From: Sanguibacter keddieii DSM 10542 | GTDB lineage: Bacteria > Actinomycetota > Actinomycetes > Actinomycetales > Cellulomonadaceae | Direction of reading: 5' to 3' | DNA: 64,000 nt | Assembly (NCBI RefSeq): GCF_000024925.1 | Contig: NC_013521.1 | Location: 2,232,001-2,296,000, forward strand | Part shown: positions 1-12,174 of the stretch, one piece after another | How positions within the stretch are numbered: the stretch's first letter is position 1 | Layout of the letters: every line of letters starts with the position of its first letter | The notes under the pieces: model-generated | What the model was told of the DNA's origin: nothing | The model's database searches: none | What the model saw: the letters and a program-made list of their open reading frames with translations, nothing else | Position numbers and translations under genes: made by a program

Positions 1-572
1 GTCTCCTGCGCCTGGCCGGTCTCGGCGACGCTGCGGCGGACCTCGCGGGCGAGGTCGTGGACGTTGAGCTCGGAGGTGTCGATGAGGACGTCGGCGCGGT
101 CGCGCATCGCCGAGAGCAGCTGGCGCTCGATGCCGATCCCGTCGAGGATGCGCCCCTCGCCCTGCAGCGGGTGCGGGCGGCGGACCTGCTCGAAGCGGCG
201 GACGAGCACCTCGTCGGAGGAGTCGACGAAGAGGATGCGGTACGGGATGCCGCGCTTGCGGAACCGGGCGAGCACCTCGGTGAGGTCGTTGAAGAACTCA
301 CGGCCGCGCACGTCGACGACGGCGCCGACGCGGGTGATCGCGGAGCCGGCGCGCGTCATCATGTCCACGAGCGGCACGAGCATCTTGGGCGGAAGGTTGT
401 CGACCACGTACCAGTCGAGGTCCTCGAGGACCATCGCGGCACGCGAGCGACCAGCACCCGACATGCCCGTGATGATGAGCACCTCGCTCGTCTCCGGTTC
501 CGGAGGGTGCGTGACGGCTTCGACCTGCGGGATCCCTGAGGGGACGGTCTTCGGAGCGACGTCGTCAGTCAT
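1..572 (-). CDS. rapZ: RNase adapter protein RapZ (P-loop), 3' part cut by window edge
   Basis: Reading leftwards from the ATG at 572 gives an open frame to the window edge (about 190 residues), so only the N-terminal half is present. It has a P-loop of the RapZ/YvcJ type (GMSGAGRS, near residue 31), followed by a short [11 protein letters not shown] stretch and the Walker-B-like DNLPP. RapZ proteins bind nucleotides; in E. coli the protein delivers the GlmZ small RNA to RNase E, while the role in actinobacteria is not settled. The gene lies 59 bp downstream of uvrC on the same strand. The order uvrC-rapZ-yvcK-whiA is usual in actinobacteria, which supports the call and predicts yvcK and whiA just outside the window. 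The C-terminal RNA-binding part cannot be assessed. Confidence 0.92.
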   Translation of the reverse strand, partial: MTDDVAPKTVPSGIPQVEAVTHPPEPETSEVLIITGMSGAGRSRAAMVLEDLDWYVVDNLPPKMLVPLVDMMTRAGSAITRVGAVVDVRGREFFNDLTEVLARFRKRGIPYRILFVDSSDEVLVRRFEQVRRPHPLQGEGRILDGIGIERQLLSAMRDRADVLIDTSELNVHDLAREVRRSVAETGQAQE

Positions 573-631
573 GCCCCAAGCATGCCAGGCATCGGGAGGT
601 GACTCACCCGCAGGTCGGTCGCAGCCGCAGG

Positions 632-2743
632 TCAGCCTCGCGCCTCGGCGGTGCCGGGGACGTGGGTGACGGCCTCGGAGTCCTGGTGCTCGACCGGGTC
701 GGCGACGACGGTGTCCTGCTGCGCGGCGGCGTCGGGTGCACCGGGAGCCTCGGGCGTGTCAGGCGTCGTCGCGTCAGGCGCTCCTGCCGGGTGCAGCGCG
801 GCGACGACGGCCTCGGCGGTGCGCTGGCCCATGCCCTGGACGGTCGCGATCTCCTCGGCCGACGCGGCGCGCAGGCGCTTGAGCGAGCCGAAGTGCCGCA
901 GCAGGGCGCCCTTGCGCGCCGGGCCGAGGCCGGGCACGGAGTCGAGCTCGGAGACGGTCATGCCCTTGCCGCGCTTCTTGCGGTGCGCGGTGATCGCGAA
1001 GCGGTGCGCCTCGTCACGGACACGCTGCAGCAGGTACAGCCCCTCGGACGACCGCTGCAGGATGACGGGGTACTCCTCCCCCGGGACCCACACCTCCTCG
1101 AGACGCTTGGCGAGCCCGCACAGCGCGACGTCGTCGATGCCGAGGTCGGCCAGGGCCTTGGCGGCCGCGGCGACCTGCGGCGGACCACCGTCGACCACCA
1201 CGAGGTTGGGCGGGTACGCGAAACGCTTGCGGTCCGTCGCCGGGGTCTCGGCGTCGACCTCCCCTCCGAAGGTCTCGAGCTCGATGTCGGAGGAGTCGGA
1301 GCGCTCGGCGAGGTAGCGCCGGAACCGGCGGGTGATGACCTCGTACATCGCGGCGGTGTCGTCGCGCGCGCCGTCGCCGTCGGGGCCCTTGACACCGAAG
1401 GTGCGGTACTCGCTCTTGCGGGCGAGGCCGTCCTCGAAGACCACCATCGAGGCGGCCTGGTGCGTGCCCATGGTCGTCGAGATGTCGTAGCACTCGATGC
1501 GCAGCGGGGCGCTGTCGAGGTCGAGGGCCTCCTGGATCTCGCGGAGCGCGAGGCTGCGGTTGGTGAGGTCTCCCGCGCGGCGGGTGCGGTGCAGCGCGAG
1601 GGCGTGCTCGGCGTTCTTGAGGACCGTGGCAGCCAGCTCGCGCTTGTCGCCGCGCTGCGGCACCCGGATGTCGACGCGCGCACCGCGCAGCCCGGAGAGC
1701 CACGTGGTCATCTGCTCGAGGTGCGCGGGCAGGACGGGGACCAGGACCTCGCGCGGGACCAGCCCGCTGTCGCGGGCCGCCTGGGCGTCGCCGCCAGCGG
1801 CCTCGTCCGCGGTGCCGTAGACCTGCTGGAGCAGGTGCTCGACGAGCTCGGCGTCGGTGAGGTCCTCGACCTTCTCGACCACCCAGCCGCGCTGACCGCG
1901 GATGCGTCCGCCGCGGACGTGGAACACCTGGACGGCTGCCTCGAGCTCGTCGCCGGTGAGCGCGAAGATGTCCGCGTCCGTGCCGTCCTGGAGCACCACG
2001 GCGTTCTTCTCCATGGCGCGCTCGAGCGCACCGATGTCGTCGCGCAGACGGGCGGCGCGCTCGTAGTCGAGGTTCTGCGCGGCCATCGACATCTCGTCGC
2101 GCAGGCGGCGCATGAACTTGGCGGTGTCGCCGGCCATGAAGGCGCAGAAGTCGTCCGCGAGGGCGCGGTGCGCGTCCTTGCTGATGCGCTCGACGCACGG
2201 GGCGGCGCACTTGTCGATGTACCCGAGGAGGCAGGGACGACCGGACTGCTGGGCGCGCTTGTACACGCCGGCCGAGCAGGTGCGGATGGGGAAGACGCGC
2301 AGCAGCAGGTCGAGGGTCTCGCGGATGGCCCAGGCGTGGGCGAAGGGCCCGAAGTACCGCGTGCCGACGCGCTTGGAGCCGCGCATCACCTGCGCGCGGG
2401 GCACCGACTCCCCCATGGTGACGGCGAGGTACGGGTAGGACTTGTCGTCGCGGTACTTGACGTTGAAGCGGGGGTCGTACTCCTTGATCCAGGAGTACTC
2501 GAGGGCGAGCGCCTCGACCTCGGTGCCCACCACGGTCCACTCGACCGAGGAGGCCGTGGTGACCATCGTCTGGGTCCGGGGGTGCAGCGCGGCGAGGTCC
2601 TGGAAGTAGCTGGAGAGGCGCGCGCGGAGGTTCTTGGCCTTGCCGACGTAGATGACACGACCGTGGTCGTCGCGGAAGCGGTAGACCCCTGGCGTGGTCG
2701 GGATCTCTCCCGGCGCGGGTCGGTATGTTGCTGGATCGGCCAT
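632..2743 (-). CDS. uvrC: Excinuclease ABC subunit C
   Basis: 703 residues. UvrC makes both incisions around a lesion in nucleotide excision repair after UvrA hands damage to UvrB. The N-terminal GIY-YIG nuclease is visible (GVYRF, then [18 protein letters not shown]), with a Cys-rich stretch ([25 protein letters not shown]), a UVR segment that contacts UvrB ([17 protein letters not shown]), the RNase-H-like second nuclease, and a helix-hairpin-helix pair near the end ([19 protein letters not shown] and [16 protein letters not shown]). The last 55 or so residues are low-complexity Ala/Pro/Thr/Asp and are not part of the family core. The ATG start is followed directly by the GIY-YIG domain. 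The gene is divergent from the OsmC-like gene; uvrA and uvrB are encoded 4-13 kb away. Confidence 0.98.
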   Translation of the reverse strand: MADPATYRPAPGEIPTTPGVYRFRDDHGRVIYVGKAKNLRARLSSYFQDLAALHPRTQTMVTTASSVEWTVVGTEVEALALEYSWIKEYDPRFNVKYRDDKSYPYLAVTMGESVPRAQVMRGSKRVGTRYFGPFAHAWAIRETLDLLLRVFPIRTCSAGVYKRAQQSGRPCLLGYIDKCAAPCVERISKDAHRALADDFCAFMAGDTAKFMRRLRDEMSMAAQNLDYERAARLRDDIGALERAMEKNAVVLQDGTDADIFALTGDELEAAVQVFHVRGGRIRGQRGWVVEKVEDLTDAELVEHLLQQVYGTADEAAGGDAQAARDSGLVPREVLVPVLPAHLEQMTTWLSGLRGARVDIRVPQRGDKRELAATVLKNAEHALALHRTRRAGDLTNRSLALREIQEALDLDSAPLRIECYDISTTMGTHQAASMVVFEDGLARKSEYRTFGVKGPDGDGARDDTAAMYEVITRRFRRYLAERSDSSDIELETFGGEVDAETPATDRKRFAYPPNLVVVDGGPPQVAAAAKALADLGIDDVALCGLAKRLEEVWVPGEEYPVILQRSSEGLYLLQRVRDEAHRFAITAHRKKRGKGMTVSELDSVPGLGPARKGALLRHFGSLKRLRAASAEEIATVQGMGQRTAEAVVAALHPAGAPDATTPDTPEAPGAPDAAAQQDTVVADPVEHQDSEAVTHVPGTAEARG

Positions 2744-2870
2744 GGGACGAGCCTAGTCGCGGCGGCTGACAGCGGCGGCGCAGGCAAACGGGCCACGGCC
2801 ACGGTCCAGGCCGGTGCCGGCCGGGACGTGACCGGTGTCACATCGCGCCAGATCCAGATACGGTGGGGCG

Positions 2871-3374
2871 ATGGGAGCCTTCCACGCGTACACCGCGACG
2901 ATCACCTGGACCGGCGCAGGCGAGACCGGGACGACGAGCTACACGGCCTACTCGCGGGACCACGTGGTCTCCGTCGAGGGCAAGCCCGACATCCTCGCGA
3001 GCTCCGACCCCGCCTTCCGCGGCGACGCCGCGCGCCACAACCCGGAGGACCTCTTCGTGGCCTCCCTCGCGCAGTGCCACATGCTGTGGTTCCTGCACGT
3101 GGCCGCGCAGGCCGACGTGGTGGTCACCGAGTACACCGACTCCCCCGTCGGGACGATGCGCGTCGAGGCCGCCGGAGCAGGGCAGTTCACCGAGATCGAG
3201 CTGCGCCCCAAGGTCACCGTCGGCGACGGGACTCCCGATGCCACGCTGGCCGCCCTGCACGAGAAGGCGCACGCGCACTGCTTCATCTCGCGGTCGGTCA
3301 ACTTCCCCGTGCACGTGCGGCCGGCGCTGCACGTCGGGAGCACGGCGGGAGACGCCGACACGACGGCTGGTTGA
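2871..3374 (+). CDS. OsmC/Ohr family protein
   Basis: 167 residues from the ATG at 2871, chosen because a GGTGGGG ribosome binding site ends just upstream and the family fold begins at once (HAYTATITWTG). OsmC/Ohr proteins are small cytoplasmic thiol peroxidases acting on organic hydroperoxides. Two cysteines sit where the family has its catalytic pair: one in LAQCHMLWFLHVA, one in CFISRSVNFPV. The GTTSYTAYSRDH segment resembles the YhfA/OsmC-like branch rather than classical Ohr. It stands alone, divergent from uvrC, with an AGATACGGT stretch upstream that could be the -10 region of a short-leader promoter. Family assignment is firm; the physiological oxidant is unknown. Confidence 0.9.
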   Translation: MGAFHAYTATITWTGAGETGTTSYTAYSRDHVVSVEGKPDILASSDPAFRGDAARHNPEDLFVASLAQCHMLWFLHVAAQADVVVTEYTDSPVGTMRVEAAGAGQFTEIELRPKVTVGDGTPDATLAALHEKAHAHCFISRSVNFPVHVRPALHVGSTAGDADTTAG

Positions 3375-3464
3375 TCGCGACTGCTCGTCCTGACCCGAGC
3401 CGCGCGACACGTCGTCCGAGCCGACCCCGGTTCGGACACGACGTGGTCCGCGCGACCGCGTCGG

Positions 3465-4232
3465 TCAGACCTGCGCGCCGTCCACGAGGTCCTCGCGGAG
3501 GAACCGGGCATACCCTCCGGGCGTCCTGCCCTGCTGCCGTCCTGAGGTGAGCACCCAGGCGTCGTCAGAAGCCACGACCCGCGCGCCGGTCGCCCGCGCG
3601 CGTGCCACGAGGTCGACGTCCTCGTGCTCGTCGACGGGCGGGTAACCGCCTGCTGCCCGGTAGACGTCTGCGCGCATCCCGAGGTTGGCACCGTGCACGT
3701 GGCCGTTCGCGAGACCCGGGACGTGCGTGGCCTCCCAGGCGGCCCGCTGGCGCGGGCTGAGGTCGGCGGGGTCGGGGCGCACGGTGCCGACCACCACGTC
3801 TGCCCCGGCGTCGGCCAGCGCGACCTGCGAGGAGACCCAGTGGACGGGCACCGCAGAGTCGGCGTCCGTCGACGCGACCCACACCTGGTCGAGGCCGGGC
3901 GTGCGGGCCTCGACAGCAGAGCCGTCGTCGGCAGCCATCGCCGCGGCGAGCGCCACGTCGACGCCCACCGCCCGGGCAGCGCCGACGCGGCAGGCGGACA
4001 CCTCGACGACGTGGAACGGTGACAGCCGCGCGATGGCGGCCGACCCGTCGGTGCAGCCGTCGAGGACGAGGACCACCTCCGTCCGGACACCGCCGGGACG
4101 CTGCGCCTCGTGGGCGACGGCGTGACGGAGCGCCGCGATGCAGCGCCCGAGGAGCTCTTGCTCGTCGTGGACAGGCACCACGACGCACACGGCCGCGAGG
4201 GGCCGTGCACCGCGCCCAGCCGCGGGGCTCAC
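3465..4232 (-). CDS. Glycosyltransferase family 2 protein
   Basis: 255 residues. The GT-A fold is seen from VCVVVPVHDEQELLGRC at the N-terminus, through VLVLDGCTDGSAAIA, to a metal-binding acidic motif in ASTDADSAVP. Such enzymes transfer a sugar from a nucleotide donor. No membrane segment is seen, so it is probably cytoplasmic or peripheral. Its GTG start overlaps the stop codon of the upstream deacetylase-methyltransferase gene (GTGA, 4 bp), so the two are almost certainly translationally coupled. It is the last gene of a three-gene operon whose members all look like tailoring enzymes for one small molecule or glycolipid. Donor and acceptor cannot be read from sequence. Confidence 0.9.
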   Translation of the reverse strand: MSPAAGRGARPLAAVCVVVPVHDEQELLGRCIAALRHAVAHEAQRPGGVRTEVVLVLDGCTDGSAAIARLSPFHVVEVSACRVGAARAVGVDVALAAAMAADDGSAVEARTPGLDQVWVASTDADSAVPVHWVSSQVALADAGADVVVGTVRPDPADLSPRQRAAWEATHVPGLANGHVHGANLGMRADVYRAAGGYPPVDEHEDVDLVARARATGARVVASDDAWVLTSGRQQGRTPGGYARFLREDLVDGAQV

Positions 4233-5737
4233 AGCAGCCCCGTCTCACGGGCCACGGACGTGGCGGGCGCCCGGACGAGGACGTCGAGCACGAAGTCCTC
4301 CTCCTCGTGGTGGACCAGCACCTCGAGACCGGGGAGGTCGAGGGCAGCATGGTGCACCTCGTCGCCGCCCAACGGGTACTCGGCCACGGGGTGACGCCAG
4401 TGGCAGAGCAGCAGGACGCCGTCGGACGCGAGCGAGCCGACAGCCCGGTCGAGCATCGTCGCGAGGTCGTCGTGCCCGTAGTAGTAGCCGACCTCGGAGA
4501 GGACCACGAGGTCGAACTCCCCCTCGGGCCACTCGTCCGGGGTGGTCAGCTGCTCGAACCGTGCCCGGCCACCGAGCCGGCGGCGGGCCGCCTCGAGGGG
4601 CGCCGCGGCGATGTCGACGCCGAGGACGGAGTCGCTGCGGTCGGCGAGCTCCGCCGTGAGCACGCCCGTCGAGCACCCGATCTCCAGGGCGGAGCGGAAG
4701 CGCTGTCGGGGCAGGCTCGCGAGGGTCACCGCACGCTTGCGCTCCTCGTACCACCGAGACTCGAAGCCCCAGGGGTCGGCCTTGCCCGCGTAGAAGCGGT
4801 CGAAGAACTCCTCGCCGAGGCTGGATGTGCTGCCTGCGGCTGCTGGGGTGCTGTCCGACGCCGTGCGGGCAGTGTCCGGTGGGCTCGCAGCAGACGCCCC
4901 GCCGGCCCCGTGCACCACGAAGACCTCGTTCGGGCGGTCGAAGTGCTGCAGCATCTCGGGTCCCAGCAGCGCCTCGTCCCCGGGCTGGTCAGACAGCGGC
5001 GCGACCTGGCTGCGGTGCTCGGACATCGCCCGGCGGCGGGCGCAGAGGTCGTCGGTGTCGAGATCGAGACGGCGCATCGACGTCCAGGGCTGGTCGGGGT
5101 CCTCAGGCGAAGCCCAGTGCCAGAACCACACGGGGTACTCGAGCAGCGAGAGCCCTCGAGCGTCGGCGACCTCGCGGGCCACCTCTCCGGCGATCCGGTG
5201 GTCACGATGGCCGTCACCGGCCCAGGGGGCGACGACCAGGACCGACGGGTTGCCCTCGTCCGGCGGGATGTCGCTGTCCGCCGAGCGGCGCTCCCCCGTC
5301 ACGACGGCCGCGGACGCCGCCCCGACGAGGGCGTCGAGCGTCGCGCGCAGGACCGCCCGGTGCTCGCGCAGCCCGCCGTCGGGCAGGCCGAGCAGGTGCA
5401 CCGCGGCGCCAGGGGCGACCTGGTCGACGGCCGCGACGACCTCCTCCCGGCGGGCTCGTGCCAGGGCGGTGCTCGTGGTCGTCGGGGAGCCGGGGTGGGA
5501 GGACTCGCCGTCGGAGGCGATCACGTAGGTGACGCGTGCACCGGTGGCCGCCAGGCGGTGCACCAGCCCCGCGGCCCCGAGGGTCTCGTCGTCCGGGTGC
5601 GCGGCGAGCACCACGACGTGCGTCACCGGGCGGCCCGCGTGGACGTCGAGGTCGAGCGGCTCGAGCGCGTCGAGTCGACCGGAGAGACACCACGCGGTCT
5701 CGAGGGTCCCCGGCTCACGGTGGTCGAAGCTCACCAC
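4229..5737 (-). CDS. Fusion of PIG-L type N-acetyl deacetylase and SAM-dependent methyltransferase
   Basis: 502 residues with two catalytic domains. Residues about 40-200 are a PIG-L/LmbE zinc deacetylase: AHPDDE at 46-51 supplies the first zinc ligands and the catalytic Asp, and GHRDH at 176-180 the remaining His. These enzymes remove acetyl groups from N-acetylglucosamine-type sugars. A Ser/Thr/Ala-rich linker (about 280-306) leads to a class I methyltransferase with motif I ALEIGCSTGVL near 350 and acidic GVDIAAAP; its flank FYAGKADPWGFESRWYEERK resembles the NodS-like family. The gene overlaps the acyl-CoA-dehydrogenase-like gene upstream by 7 bp and the glycosyltransferase downstream by 4 bp. 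GTG starts at 5737 and 5734 are both possible. Domains are clear; the substrate is unknown. Confidence 0.9.
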   Translation of the reverse strand: MVSFDHREPGTLETAWCLSGRLDALEPLDLDVHAGRPVTHVVVLAAHPDDETLGAAGLVHRLAATGARVTYVIASDGESSHPGSPTTTSTALARARREEVVAAVDQVAPGAAVHLLGLPDGGLREHRAVLRATLDALVGAASAAVVTGERRSADSDIPPDEGNPSVLVVAPWAGDGHRDHRIAGEVAREVADARGLSLLEYPVWFWHWASPEDPDQPWTSMRRLDLDTDDLCARRRAMSEHRSQVAPLSDQPGDEALLGPEMLQHFDRPNEVFVVHGAGGASAASPPDTARTASDSTPAAAGSTSSLGEEFFDRFYAGKADPWGFESRWYEERKRAVTLASLPRQRFRSALEIGCSTGVLTAELADRSDSVLGVDIAAAPLEAARRRLGGRARFEQLTTPDEWPEGEFDLVVLSEVGYYYGHDDLATMLDRAVGSLASDGVLLLCHWRHPVAEYPLGGDEVHHAALDLPGLEVLVHHEEEDFVLDVLVRAPATSVARETGLL

Positions 5738-6909
5738 GGCCGGTCTCCCGCCTCGAGGAGCGCCTTCCCGAGGGACGCGTCGTCTCGCTCGGCGTGGTGC
5801 TGGCGCACGTACACCGCGAGGTCGGCGACACGGCGGGCGTGGGTCTCGTCAGACGTCAGGGGGCCCGGTCCCCGGGCGTGCGTCGAACGGGTGAGCACCT
5901 CCTCGACGGCGCGGGCGACGACGCCGCGCGCCCGTCGCGCGACGACGGAGGGGGCTGGGACACCCGGGCGAGGAGCATCGTCACCTGGTGCTCCGCCTGT
6001 CTCGGCCGCACCTGCATCGACGACGGACGCCGCGTCGAGCAGGGTGGCACGGGCCGCGGTCAGCGCGGTGTCGACCGCGCCGAGGTGAGCCAGGGCCAGC
6101 TGGTCGGGCTCGCGCTCGCCGAGCGCGGCGTAGAGGTCACGGGCCACACCGACCGCCCCGCCCCACCAGGCTGCTGCGACGCCGATGCCGCCCCAGGCGA
6201 AGCCGGGCCGGGTCAGGTACCAACCGACGTCGCCGACGGGGACCGCCGGGACCGAGGAGAAGGTCACCGGGGCCGACACGACCTGCTGCAGGCCGCGCGA
6301 CACCCAGGGCCCGGTAGCGGCCTCGACGCCGTCGGCCTGCAGCCGGACGGCGAAGAGCCGCCGACCGGTCGGGGTCCAGGCGGTCACGAGCGCGTGGCTG
6401 AGGTTCGCGGCGAGCGAGCACCAGGGCTTCACGCCGTCCAGCACCCAGTCGTCGTCTGAAGAGCTGGAGGTGGCCGTGGCGCTGACGCTGGCCTCGAGCC
6501 GGGCTCCTGGGCCCTCGGCCGCGAAGACTCCCCAGCTGCTCCCGTCGTCGACCCCGAGGGACGACAGGTCGGTGCCGGCCGGCGCCTGAGCGAGGATGGA
6601 GAGGGCGTCGAGGTGCGGCTCGAGGACCCGTGCGACGCCCACGTCGAGGGCGGCGGTCGAGGCGAGGGTCTCCCAGGCGTCGAGGGTCTGCCCCTGGCCT
6701 GGCACGGGGACGTGCGGTCCGAGGCGCACGGCCCAGCTGATCGACGCCGTGACGTCGGTGCCGAGCTGCGGGACCTCCGCGAGCAGCGCGTCGACAGCCG
6801 TCGTGGCGTAGATGCCCTCGGGCTGTCCCAGGCGGGCGCGGAGCCCGCCCTCGGCTGTCGTGGTCGTCGCCTGGTCCACATGCACCTCGTCCCGGTCTGG
6901 TCCCACCAC
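5731..6909 (-). CDS. Acyl-CoA dehydrogenase-like protein
   Basis: 392 residues, first gene of the three-gene operon. Length and overall pattern fit the acyl-CoA dehydrogenase fold: an N-terminal helical part, a central beta domain (SWGVFAAEGPGARLEASVSA, then WVLDGVKPWCSLAANLSHAL, typical of the flavin/substrate region) and a C-terminal four-helix domain. The usual catalytic Glu cannot be placed with confidence, and the N-terminus is divergent. It might therefore be a flavin-dependent oxidase or desaturase for an unusual substrate rather than a beta-oxidation enzyme. The neighbours (sugar deacetylase, methyltransferase and glycosyltransferase genes) argue against ordinary fatty-acid catabolism. 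The GTG at 6909 gives the longest frame; a GTG a few codons inside is also possible. Confidence 0.8.
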   Translation of the reverse strand: MVGPDRDEVHVDQATTTTAEGGLRARLGQPEGIYATTAVDALLAEVPQLGTDVTASISWAVRLGPHVPVPGQGQTLDAWETLASTAALDVGVARVLEPHLDALSILAQAPAGTDLSSLGVDDGSSWGVFAAEGPGARLEASVSATATSSSSDDDWVLDGVKPWCSLAANLSHALVTAWTPTGRRLFAVRLQADGVEAATGPWVSRGLQQVVSAPVTFSSVPAVPVGDVGWYLTRPGFAWGGIGVAAAWWGGAVGVARDLYAALGEREPDQLALAHLGAVDTALTAARATLLDAASVVDAGAAETGGAPGDDAPRPGVPAPSVVARRARGVVARAVEEVLTRSTHARGPGPLTSDETHARRVADLAVYVRQHHAERDDASLGKALLEAGDRPW

Positions 6910-6994
6910 CGTTCTCGAGCAGGTGACGTGATGCTATGCACCGTGCGAGGTGAGCGCACCTCGAGCGGGCCGTCGGCCGCCGACGCCCAGACGC

Positions 6995-7028
6995 CGAGAG
7001 GCGGCGCCCGGGTGGGCACCGCCTCTCG
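6995..7028 (-). terminator. Stem-loop terminator downstream of uvrA
   Basis: A 10-bp perfect stem (CGAGAGGCGG with CCGCCTCTCG) continues past one C-A mismatch into a 4-bp GCCC/GGGC stem. It lies 27 bp beyond the uvrA stop codon. There is no clear U tract, as is usual in actinobacteria. Confidence 0.75.
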
Positions 7029-7054
7029 TCACGCGTGGACCGAGGTCCGCGCGG

Positions 7055-10003
<2,949 letters not shown>

Positions 10004-10032
10004 CCGGACATCGTACGGTCCACCACCGACAT

Positions 10033-10048
10033 GCGCACACCTGTTCGA
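10033..10048 (-). promoter_or_regulatory. LexA (SOS) box upstream of uvrA
   Basis: On the minus strand this reads TCGAACAGGTGTGCGC. The actinobacterial LexA site is about TCGAACA-N2-TGTTCGA, and 12 of the 14 fixed positions match. It lies 30 bp before the uvrA start, where a repressor would block transcription. No comparable site is seen in front of uvrB or uvrC. Confidence 0.7.
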
Positions 10049-10167
10049 AGGTGACGTCGACGTCACCTGTCGGCGCGTACGGCGCGGCAGCGAGCCCGTC
10101 GCACAGCGGCCGGGCCCGGCACCTGCCCCGACGTGCCCGGTCGGGCACGAGCGACCACAATCGATGG

Positions 10168-12099
10168 ATGCCGACCAGCCCCAGCCCAGCACCGAGCACC
10201 GCCTCAGCCCACGACACGTCGCCCTGCTCGACGCCCATCGCGGACTACGCCGTCCTGGGTGACGGCCGGTCCTGCGCGCTCGTCAGCCGGAACGGGTCGG
10301 TCGACTGGTTGTGCCTGCCGGACTTCGACTCCCCCGCCTGCTTCGCCGCCCTGCTCGGCACCCCGGACCACGGGCGCTGGCTGCTCACCGTCCGCGACGC
10401 AGGCTCCGTGACCCGCCGCTACCTCGGGGACTCCTTCGTGCTCGAGACCACGTACACGACCCCGACCGGCAGGGCACGCGTCGTCGACGCGATGCCCCCG
10501 GGGGACGGGCGCGCCGACCTGGTCCGGGAGCTCGAGGTGCTCGAGGGCGTGGTCACCGTCGAGCACGAGTGGGTGGTGCGGTTCGGCTACGGCGCCTACG
10601 AGCCGTGGGTCAGCCGGGTCGAGGACGACCACGGCCACGGCCGGCACGCCGTCCGCGCGATCGCCGGACCTGACTCCCTCCTGCTGCGCGGCACCCGGCT
10701 GCCCGAGGCCGACGACCACCGGCACCGGGACGTGTTCGAGGCCCACGAGGGGCAGCGGTTCACCTTCTCGTCGACGTGGAGCCCGTCGTGGCAGCCGACT
10801 CCCCCGCCGCTGTCCGTCGCCGACGAGATCGCCGCGGCGAACGACAGCTGGCACGACTGGGCACGGCAGACCCCGTACGACGGCCCGTACCGCGAGCAGC
10901 TGGTCCGCTCGCTCCTGGTGCTGCGCCTGCTCACCAGCACCACCACGGGCGGGATCGTCGCGGCGCCGACCACCTCGCTGCCCGAGGACTTCGGCGGTGA
11001 GCGCAACTGGGACTACCGGTACTGCTGGCTCCGTGACGCGGCCATGACGCTCGAGGCCCTCGTCGAGTCCGGGTACCACGACGAGACCGCTGGCTGGCGG
11101 GACTGGCTGCTGCGGGCCGTCGCCGGAGACCCGCAGGACCTGCAGATCATGTACGGCGTCGACGGCCGACGGGACCTCCCCGAGAGCGAGCTCGACCACC
11201 TCCCGGGCTACGCCGGGTCACGGCCCGTGCGCGTGGGCAACGCGGCCGTCGACCAGGTGCAGAACGACGTGCTCGGCGAGGTGATGTGCGCCCTCGACAT
11301 GGCGCGCGACGCCGGCCTCACCGAGACGGCCGACAGCTGGTCGCTGCAGCGCCACCTCGTCGACGCCCTCGTAGAGCAGTGGGACCGCCCCGACCGTGGC
11401 ATCTGGGAGGTGCGCGGCCCCGAGCGGGACTTCGTCCACTCTCGGGTGATGAGCTGGGCGGCCATCGACCGTGCCGTCCGTGGGGTCGAGGTGCACGGCC
11501 TCGACGGGCCGGTGGAGCGATGGCGCGCCGTCCGCGACGAGATCCACGCGCAGGTCTTGGAGCGCGGGTACGACGCCGAGCGTGGGACCTTCGTGCAGTA
11601 CTACGGCGCGGAGCACACCGACGCCGCGCTCCTGCAGATGGCGCAGGTCGGCTTCATCGAGGCGACCGACGAGCGGTTCGTCAGCACGGTGCGCGAGATC
11701 CGCCGGTCCCTCGGGACGGACGACGGGTTCGTCCGGCGGTACGAGGTCGAACAGGCCGGCGACGGCCTCGAGGGCGACGAGGCGCCGTTCCTCGTGTGCT
11801 CCTTCTGGTTGGTCGACGCGCTGGCCCGCATGGGCGAGGCCGACGAGGCCCGCCACCTGCTCGACACCCTGGTGGCCTCGGCCAACGACCTCGGCCTCAT
11901 GGCCGAGCAGTACGACGACGAGCGGCAGCGGATGGCGGGGAACTTCCCGCAGGCCTTCTCGCACCTCGGGCTCGTGCGCGCCGTGCACAGCCTCGACCGT
12001 GCGACCAACGACAGGCCAGGGCTGCACTCAGCGGCTCTGCACGCCGACGGCGAGGAGACGAACGGCGGGCGCGAGCCGCACGTCGCGAGCAGCAGGTAG
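10168..12099 (+). CDS. Glycoside hydrolase family 15 protein (glucoamylase/trehalase-like)
   Basis: 643 residues from the ATG at 10168; the open frame extends upstream but conservation begins just after this start. The N-terminal domain is the trehalase-like type ([20 protein letters not shown], then [11 protein letters not shown]). The (alpha/alpha)6 barrel is marked by [14 protein letters not shown], which carries the conserved catalytic-site Glu/Asp, and by [18 protein letters not shown] towards the C-terminus. Family members hydrolyse alpha-linked glucose from starch-type glucans or trehalose; the substrate here is not decided. There is no signal peptide, so it is cytoplasmic. The last codons (SSR, stop) lie inside a 7-bp tandem repeat. 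It is divergent from uvrA and followed 75 bp later by the hydrolase gene. Confidence 0.93.
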   Translation: MPTSPSPAPSTASAHDTSPCSTPIADYAVLGDGRSCALVSRNGSVDWLCLPDFDSPACFAALLGTPDHGRWLLTVRDAGSVTRRYLGDSFVLETTYTTPTGRARVVDAMPPGDGRADLVRELEVLEGVVTVEHEWVVRFGYGAYEPWVSRVEDDHGHGRHAVRAIAGPDSLLLRGTRLPEADDHRHRDVFEAHEGQRFTFSSTWSPSWQPTPPPLSVADEIAAANDSWHDWARQTPYDGPYREQLVRSLLVLRLLTSTTTGGIVAAPTTSLPEDFGGERNWDYRYCWLRDAAMTLEALVESGYHDETAGWRDWLLRAVAGDPQDLQIMYGVDGRRDLPESELDHLPGYAGSRPVRVGNAAVDQVQNDVLGEVMCALDMARDAGLTETADSWSLQRHLVDALVEQWDRPDRGIWEVRGPERDFVHSRVMSWAAIDRAVRGVEVHGLDGPVERWRAVRDEIHAQVLERGYDAERGTFVQYYGAEHTDAALLQMAQVGFIEATDERFVSTVREIRRSLGTDDGFVRRYEVEQAGDGLEGDEAPFLVCSFWLVDALARMGEADEARHLLDTLVASANDLGLMAEQYDDERQRMAGNFPQAFSHLGLVRAVHSLDRATNDRPGLHSAALHADGEETNGGREPHVASSR

Positions 12100-12145
12100 C
12101 AGGTAGCAGGTAGCAGGTAGCAGGTAGCAGGTGGCAGGTAGCAGC
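12091..12145. repeat. Tandem heptamer repeat, about 7 copies of AGCAGGT
   Basis: Six exact copies of AGCAGGT run from 12091 to 12132, then GGCAGGT (12133-12139) and a partial AGCAGC. The stop codon of the GH15 gene (TAG, 12097-12099) spans the first two copies, and the array fills most of the gap before the metallo-hydrolase gene. A 7-bp unit is not a multiple of three. Copy-number change would alter the spacing between the genes but not the GH15 stop. Confidence 0.97.
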
Positions 12146-12174
12146 ATGGACGACGTCTCGAGGAAGGCAGCACG

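Noticed and set aside
599-3550. Very long plus-strand open frame opposite uvrC
   Set aside because: It mirrors uvrC codon by codon, has no family motif and consists of Arg/Gly/Val/Leu-rich antisense sequence typical of GC-rich genes.
12091-12145. CRISPR-like array
   Set aside because: The unit is 7 bp with no spacers. It is a simple tandem repeat, and no cas genes are present in the window.
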